Below, in pieces: positions 1 through 10,020 of a stretch of 31,488 nucleotides of DNA. The stretch is from Phoronis australis (Eukaryota > Phoronida > Phoronidae). The notes under the pieces were generated by a model. The model was not told the DNA's origin. It saw nothing but the letters and a program-made list of their open reading frames with translations, and made no database searches. The stretch spans positions 30,513-62,000 of the forward strand of contig NMRA01001028.1 of NCBI GenBank assembly GCA_002633005.1, read 5' to 3'. Position 1 is the first letter of the stretch. Each line of letters begins with the position of its first letter. Made by a program: the position numbers and the translations under genes.

Positions 1-234
1 TATTTTGAATATTGCAATGCATGTGTTCCAAAATCTAAATAACTTGGGTCCTATATTTTTGTATTAGTGCGCGCCAAATGAAAGTAATCGTGAGTGTTGC
101 TGTGTTGCAAAATCTCTTATCCTGGGCCGATTTGAAAAATTCAAAGTTGTACTCATATTTGTTTTCGCTCCTCTTTTCAAATATTACAGTAAAAACTACG
201 TAAAACTCTCACCATAAAAAGTACAGTCTTCTAG

Positions 235-365
235 CTAGATTGTAATCAGCTGATCATATCCGCATGAGCGAAGCCAATTATCCTCGCTCGTGACTCGATG
301 ACTAGAGCAGCCTGGCGGCATCCCTTTGATCGTGAGCCGAGTGCGACTCAGCCACGGTGGATAAA
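235..365 (-). mobile_element. possible tRNA-derived SINE remnant
   Basis: On the minus strand TGGCTGAGTCG (344-354) resembles a Pol III A box, and CATCGAGTCAC (about 289-299) resembles a B box (GTTCGAnTC). The two are about 45-55 nt apart as in tRNA-derived promoters, and the segment is richer in GC and CpG than its surroundings. No second copy occurs in the window and no tail or target duplication is clear, so this is tentative. Confidence 0.3.
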
Positions 366-486
366 TACAGTCTAGTTCAATTTTCCATACCCCGCCGTTT
401 ACCTTAACCACTGGGGTTAGAACCAATTTTATTTAGTGGGAATGTTCATAGCATGTAAGTGAACCAATAGCAGACATGAGTTAAAT

Positions 487-615
487 GTTCTTTGTATTAT
501 GGGATGTACTGCAATTCTGTGCATTATGGGATGTACTGCAACTCTTTGTATTATGGGATGTACTGCAACTCTTTGTATTGTGGGATGTACTGCAATTCTT
601 TGTATTATGGGATGT
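487..615. repeat. 27-bp minisatellite, about 4.8 copies
   Basis: Unit TTATGGGATGTACTGCA plus a variable CTTTGTA-type part; TTATGGG recurs at 497, 524, 551, (578, TTGTGGG) and 605. The period is a multiple of 3, which creates repetitive open frames on both strands that are not genes. Confidence 0.95.
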
Positions 616-869
616 TGGAGAAGATTCTGTAGTGTGGGTAAATACCACATTTTCAGAGATAATTAAACACAATTTTTATTCTTAATTCGAGATTTCGAAG
701 ATGTGTTGCACTCTGGGCCAATGGCACAAACGATTTTTAGAAGACATTAATTACAATTCATGAATTACGCTTTGGAGAATGATGTGTTCGGTGGCCGGCG
801 ATGATGTGTTCGGTAGCACGTTCTTCAATAGCCATAAACGGCAACTTGGCAATCAATCGAGGGACTTAC

Positions 870-976
870 TTTTTGATTCGCTCCCCTAAGCAAGCTATAC
901 TGTCCAGTACTTCTTGAACTGTGAGACAGATCTCCTGTATGGCCTGCAGGCGATTGAGCAGAGATTTCTTTTCCTC
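870..976 (-). CDS. MCTP: MCTP exon, linker before second membrane region
   Basis: 107-nt exon, phase 0 in, phase 2 out; acceptor TTTCCATGCAG, donor GTAAGT. It encodes EEKKSLLNRLQAIQE, then TVQEVLDSIACLGERIK plus two bases of the next codon. The family segment here has the pattern R-x-x-x-x-Q-x-I-x-x-T-V-Q-x-x-L-x-x-I-A-x-x-G-E-R-I-K-N, probably a helix lying just before the second membrane region. This is the last exon in the window. The second membrane region and stop codon must lie beyond position 1. Confidence 0.95.
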
Positions 977-1408
977 CTGCATGGAAACAATTATACAACG
1001 GGTGTGTATTAGGGCAGACACTTCTGTTACTAAAACATAGTGATACACTGATGGAAACATGAAGCAACCCAGACATTATTATTGGATGACAATGGGAATG
1101 GAATAATTATTAGGTGAATTTGCACAGCACAGTTTTAAGAATAGTTATCAAGTAGATAAATTATGTTGTAATTTGTCCCTGGATTAGTCAAACTTTTATG
1201 AAAATCAACCCAGAAGAAAGCCGTAAAGAAAATCACACAATATGAAAAATTGCCACAAAAATGCATTCTTGGATATTTCGCCGATTTTCGAAGAAAACAA
1301 ATTTTGCCAACTTTGTTTTGAAAACTACTCCAATAGTTTTGATTTGCTTAATAAGTACCCTTTATAACATTGCATGGTAACTTCACTTGTACTTCACAAA
1401 TCTCTCAC
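977..1408. other. intron, no other feature seen
   Basis: Intron between the 976-870 and 1465-1409 exons. AT-rich and without repeats or open frames of note. Confidence 0.9.
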
Positions 1409-1465
1409 CTGAGTTTCATCCTCGTCCTCCTCATTACCCACCCCTGTCTCACCTGTCTCGTCTAC
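1409..1465 (-). CDS. MCTP: MCTP exon, acidic insert between membrane regions
   Basis: 57-nt exon, phase 0 at both ends, with acceptor TTTGCAG and donor GTGAGA. It encodes 19 residues, VDETGETGVGNEEDEDETQ, strongly acidic in the second half. Vertebrate MCTPs have an acidic D/E stretch at the same place between the membrane regions. Because it is a multiple of 3 flanked by phase 0 exons, it could be skipped without loss of frame. The position, composition and splice sites support it although it is very short. Confidence 0.85.
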
Positions 1466-2712
1466 CTGCAAAGGTGAACAGAGTAATCGCAAACTTGATG
1501 AGCAACTTCAGATAAAAATTGTAGACTAGAAAACTTGAATGTCTTTTTGCAATAAAAATGGGCTAAGACTTTGGAAATACTGTCAGATTATCATTGCTGG
1601 TCACTGAGCTAAACTATAGTTGGAGTCCTACTCAATGTACTTTATACATAATAGTTACTACCAACACTTTTATCGTCACAGTCCGTCCTGAGTAGATAAC
1701 ACGCTCACACCATATTCCTTGCCAAACCTCAAGTCTTTGTTTGGCGGATGACATGCTGTTTCACGCCCCTATACATTACGCTAGTGATGTTATGTTTCTT
1801 AATGAAACTGAAGACAAGTGTTGTGATCATTAAGACAAAAGGCCAAACATTATGAGTGGTAGTTTAGTATTCAAATCTGTTAATAACACCCTGTCCAGTT
1901 AATAGTTGCAGAAGACTCTCAGTTTGCAACATGGCTATTTCGCGTTATGTGAAAAAGAGGCTGGATCTGTAACTCAAACCAGATGGTGTTGACAATTAGT
2001 GGATACATGCCGGAGAAAATAAAAAATTAGGTCATACGTAGCCCGTTTCAGCGTGGGACAAAGCAAAATAATACAGTGCTTGGTAGCCGGCAGAGTTTAA
2101 CACACTTGGCGCAGACTGACAGAGCAGAAAGCACACCACTAGAAGCCGTCATGTTTAATAAATGATAGCCAAGATTTGAGTACAGAAGAATCAGTACACA
2201 TGGTCATAGTTCAAATGTATTAATCACCTTAACCGACAGGCCAACACATGCACTTCAGTGGAGACAGACAGTGGAGCTGGTATTGTTCTCATGGACAACT
2301 TGATGACATATTATGAAGATTCTAAGTGGTCACTCGAAGACATGCCTGGAGCATGTTTCATTTATTTACCATGATGTTGTTTTAGAGAGTCTAAACAGAT
2401 AACTCAGATAAAGTTTTGAGTACTGTAAGCCTTCGTTTAGACCATGTGTAAAAAAACGTTAGCAATTTGAAATAGTGAAAGCGGCCACTGGTACCAAGCT
2501 AGACTCTAAGGTAGTCAACAGGCCAAAATCGGATAACAGCAGAGTCCATTCAATTAGACATTCCATTAGCTTTTAATATCAACTGATATACCAGACAGGA
2601 TCTCTGGCAGTCTGTAGCTGGCATACATCTGTTGGGGCAGATCTTGGCTATGGCTATTGAACAAAATCTACATTATTATTATTATGATTCCATAAAATTC
2701 ATCACCACTTAC
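1466..2712. other. intron, no other feature seen
   Basis: Intron between the first membrane-region exon and the acidic exon. Only a short ATT run near 2670-2684 stands out. A further small acidic exon could be hidden here, but I found none with good splice sites. Confidence 0.85.
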
Positions 2713-2847
2713 TATTGGTTGTATCTGTGGATTCTCCTTGTAGAAAGACTGTCTAACTTGACTGATGAAGAAATTCCATAAGAAAAGCAGTATCAATGTA
2801 ACGGGCAACATGTAGAGCTCGAAGTTCCACACCGCAACAAGAAATAT
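2713..2847 (-). CDS. MCTP: MCTP exon, first membrane region
   Basis: 135-nt exon, phase 0 at both ends. Acceptor CCGATTTCAG, donor GTAAGT. It encodes IFLVAVWNFELYMLPVTL, then ILLFLWNFFISQVR and a polar tail ending NPQIQPI. F-L-V-x-V-W-N-F-E-L-Y-M-x-P is nearly invariant in animal MCTPs. Together with the end of the preceding exon it makes about 35 mostly hydrophobic residues with a central Glu and Pro, as expected of the first MCTP membrane region, which is thought to form a hairpin-like insertion in the ER membrane. The polar tail faces the loop between the two membrane regions. Confidence 0.97.
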
Positions 2848-3455
2848 CTGAAATCGGAAAAACAAATCCTATTAAATAGCATGGTGTAAAAGACCTCCAC
2901 TTTGGGACAGCGGAGATGGATTATTTTCCATAAGGCAGGAAACTTTAGAAACAGGCAATATTGGCCATCATAAATTCATGAATTATAAGAGAGAAAAAAA
3001 TTCTGTTACATTATTTGGCAGAATTAGTTGCTTTAAAATGCCGACCATTTAGAACCGCATTAGCCACACATCTGCCCACCTACGAGATTCTAACTTGCTG
3101 TGCATTGCTGCAGATGCATCTTGTAACGCTTGTGTGCATTTGATTTCAAACATCATACTATGCTTTTCGCAACCAAATTGAAATTCTACACTGCCTTGTT
3201 CACAAGTCGGATCACCTAAAAATACCAAAAGCGATGCAGACATTGGCAAAGGTTTAATTTACAACAAATGGAAGCAGATGAATCTTAAAAAAGCAGAAAT
3301 GGTCAACAAGCCTTGTTTTTGATCCCCAATATTACAAGAAAATGCTCAATTTGATTGAATGTGGTTACATTGTGTAAAATCTGACCACACATCAATCAGA
3401 TACTTTGTGATGGAGTTGTCTAACCATTGGTGAAGTAATGAGTGTGGATACTTAC
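2848..3455. other. intron splitting the first membrane region
   Basis: Intron inside the hydrophobic segment, between VVFV and IFLV codons. No repeat or additional exon seen. Confidence 0.9.
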
Positions 3456-3575
3456 AACAAACACTACGATAGTTTGAGCAGGCACTTCCCAGTCAAAGCA
3501 ACTCTGTATAAAGTTCCTCACTTGCAAAATGGACGAGATCATACTTGACACCCGACTAACATTTTGTTTCATCAC
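3456..3575 (-). CDS. MCTP: MCTP exon, membrane-proximal helix and start of first membrane region
   Basis: 120-nt exon, phase 0 at both ends; acceptor CTCCGTTGTAG, donor GTAAGT. It encodes VMKQNVSRVSSMISSIL, then FIQSCFDWEVPAQTIVVFV. The spacing and motif (V-x-R-V, then FxxSCFxWE and a hydrophobic start) match the family segment just before the first membrane region. The last residues are the beginning of a hydrophobic stretch that continues in the next exon, so the intron splits the membrane segment. Confidence 0.95.
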
Positions 3576-3937
3576 CTACAACGGAGGGCAGCTTTGTCAA
3601 TGGGATAGACAATCGCAGAGAAAAACTAACTATCAAATAAGTTTTGAAGCGAAATGTTTTCCAACCAAATTTTGGACACTGTCATATCAAGTTGTTTTAT
3701 ATGTACTAGATGGTCTAATTGGCCCTCTGATGGATTCCATGCACCACGGTAGTGAGTAATATTTACAACATGTAAAATATGTGCTGCCAACATTTTCATT
3801 CAACTTTTGTCTTCTGGTGATCATTCGTTATTCACAATCCGATACAACAAAATTTGCCAATGAAGATGACAAAAACAAAAATGTCACTTTACTAAGCGCC
3901 CAACCACTACATCAAAGTTGTGCCGAACATAACTCAC
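3576..3937. other. intron, no other feature seen
   Basis: Short intron upstream of the membrane-proximal exon. Nothing but AT-rich unique sequence seen. Confidence 0.9.
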
Positions 3938-4012
3938 AGCTAATTTAAACTTTGGCTCAGCTTGCATAATTTTCTCTTCTCTCGGGTTGAACGTGCGAAC
4001 AACAGCTTTTAC
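3938..4012 (-). CDS. MCTP: MCTP exon, linker after C2C
   Basis: 75-nt exon of 25 codons, phase 0 at both ends. Acceptor TTTCAG, donor GTGAGT. It encodes VKAVVRTFNPREEKIM and then AEPKFKLA. The V-K-A-x-x-R-T-F-x-P-R-E pattern directly after IYNP is a family hallmark joining C2C to the membrane-proximal region. It is likely cytosolic. Too short to be seen as a stand-alone open frame, but the family match and clean splice sites make it secure. Confidence 0.93.
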
Positions 4013-4114
4013 CTGAAATAAAAAACATTACTTACAATGAACATTAGTAAAAACAAAGTTGGTTTCGTTCTTAACCGAGACTCATTTTGATACCTACACC
4101 CACATATTTTTCAA

Positions 4115-4440
4115 GTGGAAAAACACCTCCAAGCTGATATTGTCAACAATTGTACATATCAGAGTGGAGACGCACCTCCAAGCTGATATTGTCGTCAACT
4201 GTACATATCAGAGTGGAGACGCACCTCCAAGCTGATACTGTCATCAACTGTACATATCACATTGGAGACACACCTCCAAGCTGATATTGTTGTCAACTGT
4301 ACATATCAGAGTGGAGACACACCTCCAAGCTGATATTGTCGTCAACTGTACATATCAGAGTGGAGACACACCTCCAAGCTGATATTGTCATCAACTGTAC
4401 ACATCACAGTGGAGACACACCTCCAAGCTCATATTGTCCT
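4115..4440. repeat. 49-bp minisatellite, about 6.5 copies
   Basis: CACCTCCAAGCTGATATTGT recurs at 4124, 4173, 4222, 4271, 4320, 4369 and 4418, an exact 49-bp period. Copies differ at a few sites (GTCGTC/GTCATC/GTTGTC, GACGC/GACAC). It fills most of the 4013-4583 intron; the rest of that intron shows nothing. Confidence 0.97.
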
Positions 4441-4583
4441 TATTCAGCATTACTGTACAAAGCTTTCTAAATTCCATTTCACTGCAAGGCTATATTATAA
4501 AAAATTATACATACAAAACTATAAATTAAAGTTAGTTTCATAAAATTATCAAATACAGTTGAGATAACACTCGTCATACATAC

Positions 4584-4685
4584 AGGATTATAAATAAGAT
4601 CAACCTCCACCAGTATTGCTCCCTTGACCCTGCTCATCAGTTTCTTGTCTTTAAGACCATACCATATAGGTTCATTAATCTTTGC
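4584..4685 (-). CDS. MCTP: MCTP exon, end of C2C
   Basis: 102-nt exon, phase 0 at both ends. The acceptor is TTATTACAG and the donor GTATGT. It encodes AKINEPIWYGLKDKKL, then RVKGAILVEVDLIYNP. WY-x-L-K-D-K-x-L and the closing E-x-D-L-I-Y-N-P are diagnostic for the last strand of MCTP C2C. The joined residue spacing from PLLL to WYGL equals that of vertebrate MCTPs. The intron that follows contains the 49-bp minisatellite. Confidence 0.96.
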
Positions 4686-5187
4686 CTGTAATAACAACTC
4701 ACAATTTTGATCCCAGTTGAAGTTGATTGAATGCATAATTTATTCTATGACACAGACATATAAATGATCAAAATTATCATAAAACTTTCTAAAATACTAG
4801 TCTACAAAACATCCTTTTTGATCTTGTTCAGAACTGGTCAATATAAAGTAACCCAAGTCATAAAGCACTTCAATTCGTCTGCCACTCTTGCTCCAAATCT
4901 TTTACGCATTGTCTGCATGACATGCACATGGCATGCAAAATATGAGCGCAATAGCAACTCTGATTTTAGAAATAAACACGAAATGCCACAGATTGTTTCA
5001 TCTTCTCCTGTTAGTTTCTAATATTATTGTAAAGATTCAGTTAGCATTGATTTGCAATAATTCGTGATCTTAAATTATTATGAAATTTAAGGATGAATAC
5101 TCCTTAGAGGTCAAATATTCAGTGCTGACACTAAGTTCAATTTTCAGCAAGCACTTTATGTAATGAATATTCATTGCTACAACTGAC
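4686..5187. other. intron, no other feature seen
   Basis: Intron between the last two C2C exons. An 85-codon open frame on the plus strand (4764-5021) has no recognisable similarity and is taken as chance. Confidence 0.88.
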
Positions 5188-5290
5188 CAACAAGAGCGGA
5201 ATGGAGACTTTGCCGAGAAACTCTGACTTCTTATCTCGGTCTTCATCATAAACAGTCAACTCGAGCACGGAATGAATATCTTTTACAGTA
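5188..5290 (-). CDS. MCTP: MCTP exon, second half of C2C
   Basis: 103-nt exon, phase 2 in, phase 0 out, with acceptor TTTTGTTGCAG and a slightly weak donor GTCAGT. It encodes [18 protein letters not shown], then [15 protein letters not shown]. This is the loop 3 half of C2C. The first two loop 3 ligands (YD, ED) are present. At the usual third position this protein has Glu (SEF) where vertebrate MCTPs have Asp. The [10 protein letters not shown] stretch is strongly conserved in the family. The intron upstream is the shortest in the gene (221 nt). Confidence 0.96.
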
Positions 5291-5511
5291 CTGCAACAAA
5301 ATAACAATGCAATAAAACACACAGTTTGAAGTATTCAAATTAGAAATAATGAAGACAGAATGAAAGGTGAAAATCTCCTGTGATAAAAATTAGATTTTAA
5401 ACCAAACGGTACATTTAAATATGAGAATAACACACAGAGGTATATCACATTAAGCACAATTCTTAATAGTGAATGTTTTACAAATCGTCCACAGTACATT
5501 TTCTCACTCAC

Positions 5512-5708
5512 AATGTGAACACTTTGCCCCATTCAGGATTAAGCGTCTTGTATTCTGTCTGTGTCTGTAGGCGAGCGTTGACCAACTCCACCACACAAAA
5601 CGGGTCACTTTTACCCCCCAGGTCGGCCGCAGCAAGACCTTGAGCCTTGATCACCTTTACCTGCACCCAGCCCACATTCTTGAAGTCTTTGAAAGACTTA
5701 AACAGACC
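5512..5708 (-). CDS. MCTP: MCTP exon, first half of C2C
   Basis: 197-nt exon, phase 0 in, phase 2 out, with acceptor TTCTCTCACCAG and donor GTGAGT. It encodes the lead-in [14 protein letters not shown], the first strand [16 protein letters not shown], loop 1 [12 protein letters not shown], and [17 protein letters not shown]. The pattern K-S-D-P-F followed by L-N-P-E-W is the clearest MCTP signature of the gene. The Asp of AADL and the Asp of SDPF supply the loop 1 ligands. The open frame would otherwise run straight to a TGA just after the donor. Confidence 0.97.
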
Positions 5709-6469
5709 CTGGTGAGAGAAGGCGGAAACTTTTAAGTAAGAAAGTACAGTAATTCTCCACTTATTTCGAACGCTGAACCGAATTTCCCATATTCAAAATT
5801 AAAAGGAAAAATAATTCATAACCCCTTTCGCATGGGCATTTATTTCGTGTTGAAGCTTCTAATGTCAAACGTCCTGATAGTGAGGCGTTTATTCTGTATT
5901 TTGGGAAAAATTCCTCTTAAAATCCCACTAAGCGTCAACATTTTGTCACAAATTCAATTTTTGGAGCATTTATCATTATTTTATAAAAACAAAGAAGGTG
6001 CTGGTGAACTATGCATTTACTAACATAAAATTTAAAAAGTAAGACAGTTTTAAGTACTAAAAAATGCCTAAGTCAGTAAAACTGTGACTTNCCCCGCCTT
6101 TTCTATTAATTTAGTGTTACTAAACACCTGAAAATTTTCATTTTCCGAACACACGCCCATGGGCTTATTTATGGAAAACCACGGTAGTGGTGAACTGATA
6201 TAGCACAACAGTTATTCAACCATTGTTTCGAGGGTATTGCTTCACATTTGCATGAAATACAAACAGGTGAGATTAAACACCATGCGTGAGATTCAGAGAA
6301 AAAAGAAGGAGTTTGCAAAAATTATGACACTTGTTAAGAAAGATTCTGCTCTTGACAAAACAATTGTATTTAAATAACAGTCTGAATGTGGTTAGTAAGA
6401 AAGAATGACTGACATTTGAACTCCATGTACATGTAACTGGACACACACCTGCTCCATGGCCATACTCAC
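5709..6469. other. intron with one ambiguous base
   Basis: Intron between C2B and C2C. An ambiguous base is at 6091. No repeat or other exon seen. Confidence 0.9.
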
Positions 6470-6656
6470 ATATTGTCTGACGAGATCGTCTCTCTGTTTA
6501 GAAATAGGAGTGTAGTTGGATAGGTCTGAGACAGAGTCGGCGCCCATTGTTCCCGTTATGGTCAGTAGTAGTTTGATGGTGCCAGCACCATCTTCTAGCG
6601 GAATGTCCACGGAATGAGTCATCTCGTGCTCATACTGGGAAAGGTCGACAATGGCC
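6470..6656 (-). CDS. MCTP: MCTP exon, end of C2B and B-C linker
   Basis: 187-nt exon, phase 2 in, phase 0 out. It encodes AIVDLSQYEHEMTHSVDI, then GAGTIKLLLTITGT, the last strands of C2B, followed by a linker ending QRDDLVRQY. I place the donor at TAT|GTGAGT. A second GT 24 nt further on (after ATG GAG CAG) is also in frame, but it would insert eight residues not expected from the family spacing, whereas the GTGAGT site gives the standard distance to the next domain. The linker is rich in Ser and Thr, as in other MCTPs. Confidence 0.93.
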
Positions 6657-7359
6657 CTAAAGGTAGAGAAACAGTTGACTTTGTTTAGTGCATGCGTATA
6701 GTGAGGACGAAGAGGAGTGTAGATCTGTTTGTGAAGCTTCAACCATCAGATGAGTTGAACATTTAAAGTCTTGATGTTCACTTGGCAACTTCATTTAGCA
6801 ATCCTGCACCAAGGCAGCTTTTAACCCGCCATATTGACGTAGGAGTGGCAAGTTACTGACTTCAGTCTTAGGAAAAAAATGCCATACAGCTGTGGAAAAG
6901 TTCAAAAAGATGGCAAGACTTTAAAACAACTTTTCTCGTTTTGTCTGCACTGTGTCTAGTGATTCTTTTGCAAAATGGCATCCTCTCATCAGTTCTCAGA
7001 CGTAAACGGAGTATTGCAGAATGGAGAAAGATTGAAGTTTGTTTTTGAAAATGACTGGTAAGAATCGACTGTCATTTCCACATGGGTCTCTCATTAGAAT
7101 GTAAAACTTGCAAACACTCCTGTGTTAATTAGCTACAAATATTTAGCAAAGAAGCATAGTGCAAAAATTGAGTAATGTTACAAAGACCGAGGATACCATT
7201 ACACACCAATGTGTAATATTACTCATGGACACTGCAAATTATATTTAGTGCTAATGAGTTGTGTTAATTATCCGATAATGATAGCAGTAGCAATAATTAG
7301 CGACATTGATTGCAGTTTGATACAGTCAAATTACGATACAAAAGAGCTAGGTACTTAGC

Positions 7360-7424
7360 AACGTTCTCTCAGTTACACGGAGAAGACTCTCAGTAACGTT
7401 CTCTCAGTTACAAGGAGAAGACTC
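7360..7424. repeat. 35-bp tandem duplication
   Basis: AACGTTCTCTCAGTTACA begins at 7360 and again at 7395, followed in both by a GGAGAAGACTC sequence. Two copies only. Confidence 0.9.
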
Positions 7425-7643
7425 AATTTATGGCACAATATGGCATGGAGGACTTTTCACAAAAATAATAATAGCAACAACTTTAATTAGTTAACACAAT
7501 TTTGGACGTTCAAAAATACTTACTAGAAGTTTTTAGAAAATGAAAATTACAAGTCTGCAATATTACTGTAACATTCAATGGCCACATGTCCCAAACAACT
7601 GACTACGATAAAGCGTACTTACTGTAACAGCCATCAACAACTA

Positions 7644-9087
7644 CCGTATTCACCCTGATAAGCACCCAGGGCGCTTACATAAATTCGTTTCAGGAAGAGA
7701 GGTGCTTATTGTAGCCCTAAGTGGTTGAAACCCGGTGTCCGAAACAGGTGAAATCGTGAGCTAGAATTCGTCAAATTTACACTCTGTGACGTATCTGTAA
7801 CCTATGAAGACTTTCTCTCTGCATTGCTGTCAAACTTTGTTGTTAAATTCCGCGCATTTTTCAAGAAAAAACCAAGTGCAAAAACTTGTCAACTGATGCG
7901 TCGCTGCCACGTGACCACCGATAGGTTATCTTGAATTCTTGAGTAAAAATATAGTTTCAACTGAACAATTACCTGAAGTCCTCCTTAAGTATTAAACATA
8001 GCGTCCCTAACATTTTTAAGTTCCTGACTGTGGAGTTGGGATTAATTGCATGTTAAGTACAAATCTGCGCTACATCGTACTCCGCAAGATGAGAAAAATC
8101 ACTGAACGAACACACATGTTGTTGTCGCGTGATGTTTGTTTTGAAGTTTGTCTGCGTGAGTGAGCAAGCGTGTGTGTGTCATTAGAGTTTATTTGCCAGA
8201 AAAAAAAAATGCAACGATCTGGGTGTGCATTGTAACTAAGGAAATTAACACAAACAGTAAAGCAGAACGTGTTTTATTAAGCACTTCTTGATCTCATCTG
8301 TTAAAAACGTTTGAGAATTGTCTTGGTAAGGCCGATATGAGTCGCCAGGTGACTGGATGCCTGACAGTCTAACAGTTATTTTTCAGGAGATTCGGGGGGT
8401 ATAAGGGCTTTAGGGTGCATAAATGTTCGCCATCAGTGGATCATTTTGACTTTAAAAATTACACCAATCAAGATTAATTTAATAATTCCTCCTAAAAATA
8501 TTGCAAACATAAGTGCCAGTATTTATTTCTTGCTGATGCTTGAATAGATAGTTCCTGAAGACTAATCTTTGATGACAGGTACTTCTGTAGCGCTTGCTTC
8601 CTGGCCACATGCTTTTAAAAAAGGTCAAGTTTTTATTAGTCTTCGATTCGAAGTTTTCACTTAATACGATGAAATTTGGATTCCTGTTGAGGGAGAAGAT
8701 CTGTATGGGGAAGATACAATAAAATCCCGTTGACAAGTACACTACGTCTGTTATGAAAGGCCAAACCATAATAGGACACGTCCCTCGCAAGATCAGTGAA
8801 ACTTTTGCATTCTTTTTGAAGCACGGCGGAAGCTTAAAGTGTACAGTCACGGCTAAATACTGACATAGCGACGAGGCTCGTGGTCTACAAATTCAGCGGA
8901 CAATGCTTTTTTCAAGACCGTCGGCTCTTACTGATAAATTGAAGACATTACTGTAGAATTTTATATCTGTAGGTAAGGCATTTTTTGCATGTACACGGCG
9001 TTTTTGGACTGGGCGCTTATTTTAGCAAAGTCTGAAAATTTGTGGGGGCACTTATAGGAGCATGGGTGCTTATTAGCGAGAATACGG
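7644..9087. mobile_element. non-autonomous DNA transposon with inverted ends, about 1.44 kb
   Basis: The left end reads CCGTATTCACCCTGATAAGC and the right end, reverse-complemented, CCGTATTCTCGCTAATAAGC, each followed by ACCCA. Both ends are flanked by TA (7642-7643 and 9088-9089), consistent with a TA target duplication as in Tc1/mariner-type elements. Inside both ends, variants of G(C/T)GCTTA(T/C) recur in several places (for example about 7671, 7707, 9014, 9066; 9049 has GGCACTTAT). Such subterminal repeats are common in MITE-like elements. A 123-codon minus-strand open frame (8479-8850) shows no transposase motif that I recognise, so the element is probably non-autonomous. It sits in an intron and does not touch the exons at 9146 or 6656. 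Confidence 0.75.
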
Positions 9088-9145
9088 TATTTTAGATGAT
9101 ATACCATTGTATAACAGATTGACTTTTAAGATGAGTCAACCATAC

Positions 9146-9276
9146 CTGCCCATGAAGTCGTCGCGACCAGTCAGGTCACGGTCATACACAATGATTTCCA
9201 GTTTGTCGGATTTCTCACGAAAAAGATGAAGGTCAAACTGTTCAAGCCACTTGGGATCCAACGTCTTCTGTCTCAC
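9146..9276 (-). CDS. MCTP: MCTP exon, middle of C2B
   Basis: 131-nt exon, phase 0 in, phase 2 out. The acceptor is CTCTTGTCCAG and the donor GTATGG after ATG GGC AG. It encodes VRQKTLDPKWLEQFDLH, then LEIIVYDRDLTGRDDFMG. The three acidic positions of loop 3 (YD, RD, DD) complete the five calcium ligands of C2B with those in the previous exon. The DPKW-x-EQFD motif corresponds to the NPxWxE signature of MCTP C2 domains. The split AG|G Arg codon joins the exon at 6656. Confidence 0.95.
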
Positions 9277-9598
9277 CTGGACAAGAGAAAAGGTAATCAC
9301 TAATGGAAAGCCATGCCCAATTAACTGGTGACTCTGTGTTTATATACAACAATGAGGTAAAATACGTAACAGCTATATACAAAGATCCTCATCTGGTTAC
9401 TGTTTCCTATTCAGATGTTTTTAAACAATGTTTATTCTGTGTTACAGACAATTCAAAGGTGCCCAAAATTAAACTGACTATAAACTTGCATTCCATCACA
9501 AAAACATCAGATTGATTTAGACCACATACCATGAAACTGGTCTCAAATTGCAAAATGGAGCTGATTAAAGAACTCCAAAAAAAACTGAAAGTTCGTCA

Positions 9599-9732
9599 TC
9601 AGTTGAGGCAAGACTCTACAAGTTGGCTTACCATGACGTGTCATGGGTTGAGACAAGACTCTACAACTTGGCTTGCCATGATGTGTCATGGGTTGAGACA
9701 AGACTCTACAAGTTGGCTTACCATGACATGTC
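9599..9732. repeat. 45-bp minisatellite, 3 copies
   Basis: TTGAG(G/A)CAAGACTCTACAA recurs at 9603, 9648 and 9693, each followed by a TTGGCTT(A/G)CCATGA stretch. The period is a multiple of 3, which gives repeated open frames on both strands. Confidence 0.95.
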
Positions 9733-9836
9733 ACGTTATACATCAAGCACCATCCCAATCTCAAGGAATAATGAACTGATTTCTTAGCGAACTCAGAAAT
9801 GACTTCTCATATGAGTAATGGCGAACAAAGAGATTT

Positions 9837-10020
9837 AGGGGTGGCACTGTGGCCCGCTTTCTTTACTAGAGTTCGTGGGTTGGGATCTCCCTGGGCCACA
9901 CTGCTAGACCACTGAGTCGGGTTTCTAGCTCCTCAGTCCGGATTTAACTGTATATAAATGGTTCTAGGCATTCCGTGCAATTGGTCCCACATTTGCATCC
10001 TGCACACGTCGCGTGTACCA
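9837..10020 (+). mobile_element. possible tRNA-derived SINE remnant
   Basis: TGGCACTGTGG (9842-9852) is close to a Pol III A box and GGTTGGGATCT (9878-9888) is a weak B box 36 nt beyond. The segment is clearly more GC-rich than the intron around it. No flanking duplication or tail is obvious. Confidence 0.25.

Larger units (their letters stand above)
1..869. other. downstream intron, partial
   Basis: Non-coding stretch following the last recognised MCTP exon. I searched it on the minus strand for the second membrane region and found no match, so it is read as intron. It holds a possible SINE remnant (235-365) and a 27-bp minisatellite (487-615). Confidence 0.75.
6657..9145. other. intron carrying a transposon
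   Basis: Intron inside C2B. It contains a 35-bp tandem duplication (7360-7424) and the TA-flanked element at 7644-9087. The rest (6657-7359) is AT-rich unique sequence. Confidence 0.88.

Noticed and set aside
235-426. 63-codon minus-strand frame as the last MCTP exon
   Set aside because: No hydrophobic second membrane region or family C-terminal motif; the segment looks like a SINE remnant instead.
429-685. Repetitive open frames on both strands
   Set aside because: They come from the 27-bp minisatellite, whose period is a multiple of 3; no codon bias, partner exon or family match.
6446-6469. Extended end of the 6656-6470 exon, using the GT 24 nt further on
   Set aside because: In frame, but the TAT|GTGAGT donor is stronger and gives the family residue spacing to C2C.
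8479-8850. 123-codon minus-strand frame as a transposase
   Set aside because: No catalytic triad or DNA-binding motif recognised, and the element around it looks non-autonomous.
9531-9779. Open frames of 73-82 codons on both strands
   Set aside because: Produced by the 45-bp repeat with a period divisible by 3.
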